Source of the DNA: Planctomycetales bacterium 71-10
GTDB lineage: Bacteria; Planctomycetota; Planctomycetia; Isosphaerales; Isosphaeraceae
Length of the DNA stretch: 62,575 bases
Reading direction: 5' to 3'
NCBI GenBank assembly: GCA_001898385.1
Contig: MKTT01000136.1
Span: forward strand, 1-62,575
In this document: positions 59,058-62,575 of the stretch, one piece after another
How the letters are laid out: each line of letters starts with the position of its first letter
How positions within the stretch are numbered: position 1 is the stretch's first letter
Translations under genes and position numbers: made by a program
The notes under the pieces: model-generated
The model's input: the letters and a program-made list of their open reading frames with translations, nothing else
What the model was told of the DNA's origin: nothing
Databases searched by the model: none

Positions 59058-59906
59058 TCAGGCGAACAACCGCATCCCGCGGCGGCGGGGACGCTCGACG
59101 ACCTCCAGCGGCAGCACGCGCCTCGCGGCCGCCCCCATCTCGCCGCCGAAGCCCGTCGTGAACGAGCGGCCGGGCGGGCGAAGGGCGACGCCGTCGTGGT
59201 CCTGGTCCTTCGAGCAGAGCGGCGGGGCGACCTCGATCACGAGCCGGCCCCAGGCCAGCGCGAAGATCGCGTAGGGCAGGGGGGCGTCGGCGTCGATCCG
59301 CCGCGAGAGCGAGACCCACGGGACGCCGTAGGCGTGGCGAGTCCGGTAGGCCAGGCACGCGGTCCCGGAGAACAGGGAGCCGTCGAAATCGTGGTCGGGG
59401 TTGCCGACCCATTCGATCGTGTCGGCGAAGTGCTGCAACTCCCGCGACGGCATCACGGCGATCGCCATACGGACCATCGCCTTGTACGCGCCCACGGGGA
59501 CCGAGGCCGGCCCGTCGAGGGTCCCGTCCTCGGACGCGAGGGATCGCCAGAACCGGCCGAAATCGGCGTCGATGGAGCCTGCGAATTGCTCGTAGCAGTC
59601 GTCGCACGTCTCGGCCGTTGCGAGCCTCGTCGCGCCGACGGCGTCCGGGACGATCAGCCTGGCCTGCGAGAACCGGGCGCGTGGCGCGGCCCGCTCGCAG
59701 AACCGACAGCCCGGCTTGGGCCGTCCCCCCACGACGACCGGTTCGTCCGACGCCAGCGGATACTCGGCGGCCGGCCGGAAACCAAGCTGGAAAGCGACGT
59801 CCATCTCCGCGGCGGCCCAGTCCTCGCGGTCCGCCCCGTGGGCCCGTCCCCGACGCTCCCAGCGTTCATAGGCGGCAAGCTGGATCTGTTCCCAGGTAGG
59901 CGGCAT
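59058..59906 (-). CDS. DUF2934 plus Cys-pair protein
   Basis: 282 aa. The N-terminus (IQLAAYERWERRGRAHGADR, EDWAAAE) is a DUF2934 segment, a short helical module of unknown role. A zinc-finger-like part (CRFCERAAPRARF, then CDDCYEQF) follows, resembling HNH-type Cys frames without the His-Asn-His core. The rest (about 100-282) is unassigned, with LAYRTRHAYGVPWVSL. Convergent with the phosphatase gene. Function unknown. Confidence 0.65.
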   Translation of the reverse strand: MPPTWEQIQLAAYERWERRGRAHGADREDWAAAEMDVAFQLGFRPAAEYPLASDEPVVVGGRPKPGCRFCERAAPRARFSQARLIVPDAVGATRLATAETCDDCYEQFAGSIDADFGRFWRSLASEDGTLDGPASVPVGAYKAMVRMAIAVMPSRELQHFADTIEWVGNPDHDFDGSLFSGTACLAYRTRHAYGVPWVSLSRRIDADAPLPYAIFALAWGRLVIEVAPPLCSKDQDHDGVALRPPGRSFTTGFGGEMGAAARRVLPLEVVERPRRRGMRLFA

Positions 59907-60033
59907 CGCGCGATCCCTCGACAGTCGACGCGGTTCGGTCCCTCATCCCCGGCGACGGGCCCCGGGCCCTCGGGCAGCCCATCATAGACGCGCGACGAAT
60001 TTCGAGAAAGGCCTGTCGGGCCGACGAACCGGC

Positions 60034-60061
60034 TTGACCCGCGATCCGCGGGGGCGATAAT
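60034..60061 (+). promoter_or_regulatory. sigma-70 promoter of ssrA
   Basis: TTGACC (60034-60039), a 16-base spacer and GATAAT (60056-60061). Each hexamer matches five of six positions. The predicted start is near 60068, giving a leader of about 50 bases removed from the mature tmRNA end at 60117. Confidence 0.65.
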
Positions 60062-60116
60062 GCTCATGTGGGCATCATTGGGAATGCATCCCATTCAATC
60101 CACACCCTCAATCCAA

Positions 60117-60480
60117 GGGGGCGAACCAGGATCGACCGGATGTCCGAAGTGAACGGTGGCGTGCCGAGGTTGGTCAGCAGGCCTCGTAAAAAGCCGACTA
60201 AAACTTAACTGCCAACAACACTGTTGGTCTCCGTCTCGCTGCCTGAAAACAGCGACCGGCCCTGCGACGAGCCTTCTCCCGAGAGGCCCGGCCAGGGACG
60301 CCAATTCGGGATCGCCTGAGCCAAGCCGCTTGTTGAGGCCCGGGCTAAACACATAACGAGCTAAGCCGAAGGGGATCCTGTCGACCGGAGCCCCGACGCC
60401 GACAACCAAACCATCGACTACGCACGTAGAAGCCCTCGCCGACGCTTCTCGGGACGCGGGTGCAATTCCCGCCGCCTCCA
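60117..60480 (+). ncRNA. ssrA: transfer-messenger RNA
   Basis: 364 nt. The 5' end GGGGGCG (60117-60123) pairs with CGCCTCC (60473-60479), including the G3-U70 wobble that makes it an alanine acceptor. The T-arm GCGGG-TGCAATT-CCCGC is just upstream, and A60480 is the discriminator. CCA is not encoded. The tag frame GCC...GCC TGA at 60211-60246 encodes ANNTVGLRLAA, with the Leu-Ala-Ala degron read by ClpXP. The 5' part carries the expected D-like region (GGATCGACCGGATGTCC). tmRNA rescues stalled ribosomes. The loop has G at position 55 where U is usual. Confidence 0.93.
60449..60480 (+). other. probable integration site in the ssrA 3' end
   Basis: The T-arm and acceptor strand of tmRNA is a classical attB for tyrosine recombinases, and a recombinase gene starts 176 bases downstream in the same orientation. 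The partner copy would lie beyond the window edge, so no direct repeat can be shown here. Confidence 0.3.
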
Positions 60481-60483
60481 CTC

Positions 60484-60523
60484 AAAGCCAGCTTGCGGTT
60501 CACCGCAAGCTGGCTTTTCTTTT
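60484..60523 (+). terminator. intrinsic terminator of ssrA
   Basis: A perfect 15-bp stem (60484-60498 with 60503-60517, AAAGCCAGCTTGCGG) with a TTCA loop, running into TTTCTTTT (60516-60523). It starts 3 bases after the tmRNA 3' end. Confidence 0.9.
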
Positions 60524-60655
60524 GCGCTTGCGGTAAAATGGTTGTTAGTCAAGGACTTGCGGCAACCGACTCGGGGCCAATTTGGTAGCCACTTAGGGGC
60601 TCGGCGGTGGCCAGTTAACCTTCCCCCACTCTCCGTGGTGGTTCAGGAGAGGACC

Positions 60656-62470
60656 ATGGCCGCCTCCGACGAGCGCATCATCCGCCGGCATCGACGCCGC
60701 ACCGACGACGGCAAGGGCTACCGTCGTTTAATTGCAGGGAAACGATTTCGCCTCCCGGCGGGGCTTGACGCCAGGGAGGCCGAACGGCGGTTCCTCCAGA
60801 TCGAAGCCTTATGGAGAGACAACGAACGCTTTTGCCGAGAGTTTGAATGCGAGACTGCGTGGGTTGAGGTCGCCCTCTTCGCCGCCGAACATCTCCGCCT
60901 CGGAAAACTGCGAATCCCCATGCCGCCCATCGAGGACGTCTCCAGCAGCTTCGGGACGGCCGACTGGCCGATCCGGCTGGCCCTGATCCTGCGCCGCTAC
61001 ACCGACGAGGACTTCAACTGGACGTTCCCCGAGACGACCGACGGCCTGAGTTGGGACGAGTCGCTCACGTTTCACGAGGCCCTCTCCCAGCTCTTCCCCT
61101 CGGTCAACTGGCTGCTTCCCGAGCGTCACAAGGACGTGATCCTCGACAGTTCCACGAAAGAGGCCAGGCACGCCGTGGAGCGTCTTGCCTTCCTCCAAGG
61201 CCAGGCCCCGCCCGACCCTTCGACGCCGCTCATCTCCGGGACGCTCCACGAGGCGCTGCGGGCCTATGAGGAGGAACGCCGGCGCAACTTCACCCGCCCC
61301 GACGGCTCGTTCGACAACAGCGGGCATCACATGTTGGGGATCGTCCGGGCCGTCCGTGAGCGGGCATCCGACCTCCCGTTGGCTCAGCTCGACTTCGCTC
61401 GCTGTCAGGCCCTCCTGGATTACTGGCGGGGCAGGCCCGAGCATTCTCGAACGAAGGAGCCGCTCACGAAGAAGACCTGCCAGAATCACATCGGGGAGAT
61501 CAAACGGTTTCTCGTCTGGCTCCACCTCACCGGGGCGTTCGGCTGGCGGAAGCCGGCGGACTTCGAGTTCCTCGACACGGGTGTTCGAGACCTCCCCTCG
61601 GATCGGCCTTCGCTCGGCGCGATCGCGGTCGGGACCTTTTCGCTCGACGAGCTGACGGCGCTTTACAAGCACGCCATCCCGGCGGAGCGGCTGCTCCTGG
61701 TGTGGTGCCTGAACTGCGCCCACGGGGCCGCCGAGTTCGGGCGGGTCGAGTGGGGTGACCTATTCCTCGGCCAGGAGCATCCCTGGCGGCGGCAGGGCCT
61801 CGACGTCGAGGCCACCGACGAGGACGCCTGGTGCGGGTTCATCCGGCCCAAGAGCGGCGTGCTGGGCTGGTGGCGCCTCTGGCCAGAGACGGTCCGTTTG
61901 ATCGAGTGGTGGCGGGCTGAATGGCGGCGGAACCTGAGCCGTGAGTCCGGCAGGGACGAGAGAGTGATGTTGACCAAGGCGGGGACACCCCTGTACCGAG
62001 ACCAATCCCGCAACGCCCAGACCGGCTTCGCCAACGCTTGGAACCGGCTCCTGGACCGCATCGAGGAGGCCGAAGGCGAGGGCAAGGTTCGCCGCCTGCC
62101 CTTCGGGACGCTCCGCAATCAGCTGCCGGATTGGCTGGGAGGCGGCCAGGCGGAGGCGGTGGTGGCGAGCGTGGCCCTATGCCACGGCATCCCCCACGCC
62201 GGCGACAAGCTCCTATACAAGCACTACTCGAACCGGCCGTGGGTCGGCTTGTTCAAGGCGCAGCAAGGCTTCCGGGACCATCTGCGCCCGATGTTCGCCT
62301 CGGTGCCGGACGCGCTCGCGGTCTTCGATCCGGTGGGCGATCGAGTCCGCAGCCTCTGGTCCGAGGGCGTCCACGACATCCCGACGCTGGCCGAGCGAGT
62401 CGGCGTCTCGACGATGACGGTGCGTCGGCGATTGGACGAACTGGGCCTCCTGAAGATCAATCCGCGGTAG
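60656..62470 (+). CDS. tyrosine recombinase (integrase) with C-terminal HTH
   Basis: 604 aa from ATG 60656 (MAASDERIIRRHRRR) after AGGAGAGG. A SAM-like core-binding domain (TLHEALRAYEEERR at 196-209; CQNHIGEIKRFLVWLHL) is followed by the catalytic domain with TFSLDELTALYKHA. LPFGTLRNQLPDWL holds the second Arg (R487), and LCHG and LLYKHYSNRPW hold the His/Tyr region (Y521 or Y524). Box I (CLNCAHGAAEFGRVEW) has Gly where the first Arg is expected. Residues 576-600 (TLAERVGVSTMTVRRRLDEL) form an added helix-turn-helix. Position next to ssrA supports integrase function, probably of an island extending right. Confidence 0.65.
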   Translation: MAASDERIIRRHRRRTDDGKGYRRLIAGKRFRLPAGLDAREAERRFLQIEALWRDNERFCREFECETAWVEVALFAAEHLRLGKLRIPMPPIEDVSSSFGTADWPIRLALILRRYTDEDFNWTFPETTDGLSWDESLTFHEALSQLFPSVNWLLPERHKDVILDSSTKEARHAVERLAFLQGQAPPDPSTPLISGTLHEALRAYEEERRRNFTRPDGSFDNSGHHMLGIVRAVRERASDLPLAQLDFARCQALLDYWRGRPEHSRTKEPLTKKTCQNHIGEIKRFLVWLHLTGAFGWRKPADFEFLDTGVRDLPSDRPSLGAIAVGTFSLDELTALYKHAIPAERLLLVWCLNCAHGAAEFGRVEWGDLFLGQEHPWRRQGLDVEATDEDAWCGFIRPKSGVLGWWRLWPETVRLIEWWRAEWRRNLSRESGRDERVMLTKAGTPLYRDQSRNAQTGFANAWNRLLDRIEEAEGEGKVRRLPFGTLRNQLPDWLGGGQAEAVVASVALCHGIPHAGDKLLYKHYSNRPWVGLFKAQQGFRDHLRPMFASVPDALAVFDPVGDRVRSLWSEGVHDIPTLAERVGVSTMTVRRRLDELGLLKINPR

Positions 62471-62504
62471 CCAAGTGGGTCGAGATCTGGGCACGACTGG
62501 AATA

Positions 62505-62575
62505 ATGGCGGGTCGGGACTTCGAACCGCTCTTCAAGGCGGCCGAAGCAGCGTCCGTAATCTCCAGGACCTTGCG
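62505..62575 (+). CDS. start of an unidentified gene (cut by window edge)
   Basis: ATG at 62505 opens a frame of 23 codons to the edge (MAGRDFEPLFKAAEAASVIS). A start 34 bases after the recombinase stop suggests an operon with it. Too short to identify. Confidence 0.3.
   Translation, partial: MAGRDFEPLFKAAEAASVISRTL

Noticed and set aside
60095..60481. A minus-strand 128-codon frame (MEAAGIAPASREASARA...)
   Set aside because: It is the reverse complement of tmRNA; this is a well-known false gene over RNA loci.

Overview
The window is a 62.6 kb piece of a high-GC chromosome that most resembles a planctomycete of the Isosphaeraceae type (Paludisphaera/Singulisphaera-like). That placement is inference. 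It rests on a DUF1559 pilin-like protein, a DUF1573 lipoprotein, a DUF1571 protein, a PEP-CTERM protein, a YXWGXW-type Gly/Trp-rich protein, FHA signalling proteins, two CsrA proteins and intergenic families of palindromic repeats. No rRNA or tRNA was found. One tmRNA gene (ssrA) is present near the right end.

Layout, left to right. 1-535: low-GC debris, including a transposase-like tail. 635-2924 (-): dprA and aroB. 3123-7930 (+): M50 protease, YkgJ-type cysteine-cluster protein, a nested palindromic repeat, a small PD-(D/E)XK-like protein with a coupled membrane peptide, an aminotransferase-V protein, coaD and a small unknown. 7955-10853 (-): DnaJ-domain protein, then mcsA-mcsA-mcsB behind a strong promoter. 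11159-12658 (+): trpE. 12720-17463 (-): the most unusual block. It encodes a DUF1573 lipoprotein broken at a C10 tract, a DUF1559 pilin-like protein, a Cys-rich exported peptide with a bacteriocin-like leader motif, a beta-rich anchored protein and a periplasmic C39-like cysteine peptidase. 17635-24020 (-): fatty acid hydroxylase, three small membrane proteins, a Tet(A)-like MFS pump and a GH15-like glucosidase. 24240-29271: TIM-barrel isomerase, csrA, phosphoesterase, MBL hydrolase, DUF1571 protein and rimI.

29427-41450 (mostly +): zinc-ribbon membrane protein, PQQ-type beta-propeller, purH, phosphofructokinase, PEP-CTERM/LamG protein, YXWGXW protein (-), FHA protein and a HEAT-sialidase fusion. 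41800-46102 and 46117-48933: fliW-csrA with an intrinsic terminator, two unknowns, a 709-bp nested repeat island, a TlpA-type thioredoxin and an MFS/spermidine-synthase fusion. 49218-59045 (+): amidohydrolase, scpB, nifJ with a DHODH-like partner, a cysteine-less thioredoxin-fold protein, a TrmH-type methylase and an FHA-GAF-SpoIIE phosphatase. 59058-62575: DUF2934 protein (-), ssrA, and a tyrosine recombinase just downstream of ssrA that probably marks the left edge of an island running out of the window.

How the genes work together: most are single housekeeping genes (purH, trpE, aroB, coaD, dprA, pfk, nifJ). Clear co-transcription, by 0-4 base overlaps, is seen for mcsA-mcsB, DUF1573-DUF1559, the beta-rich protein with the C39 peptidase, the MFS pump with its small membrane partner, the MBL hydrolase with the phosphoesterase, nifJ with the DHODH-like gene, and the PD-(D/E)XK gene with its membrane peptide. 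Five intergenic loci carry one interspersed repeat system. One of them is interrupted by a miniature element with 15-bp terminal inverted repeats and a 9-bp target duplication, and a second copy of the same composite elsewhere in the window shows the uninterrupted state.
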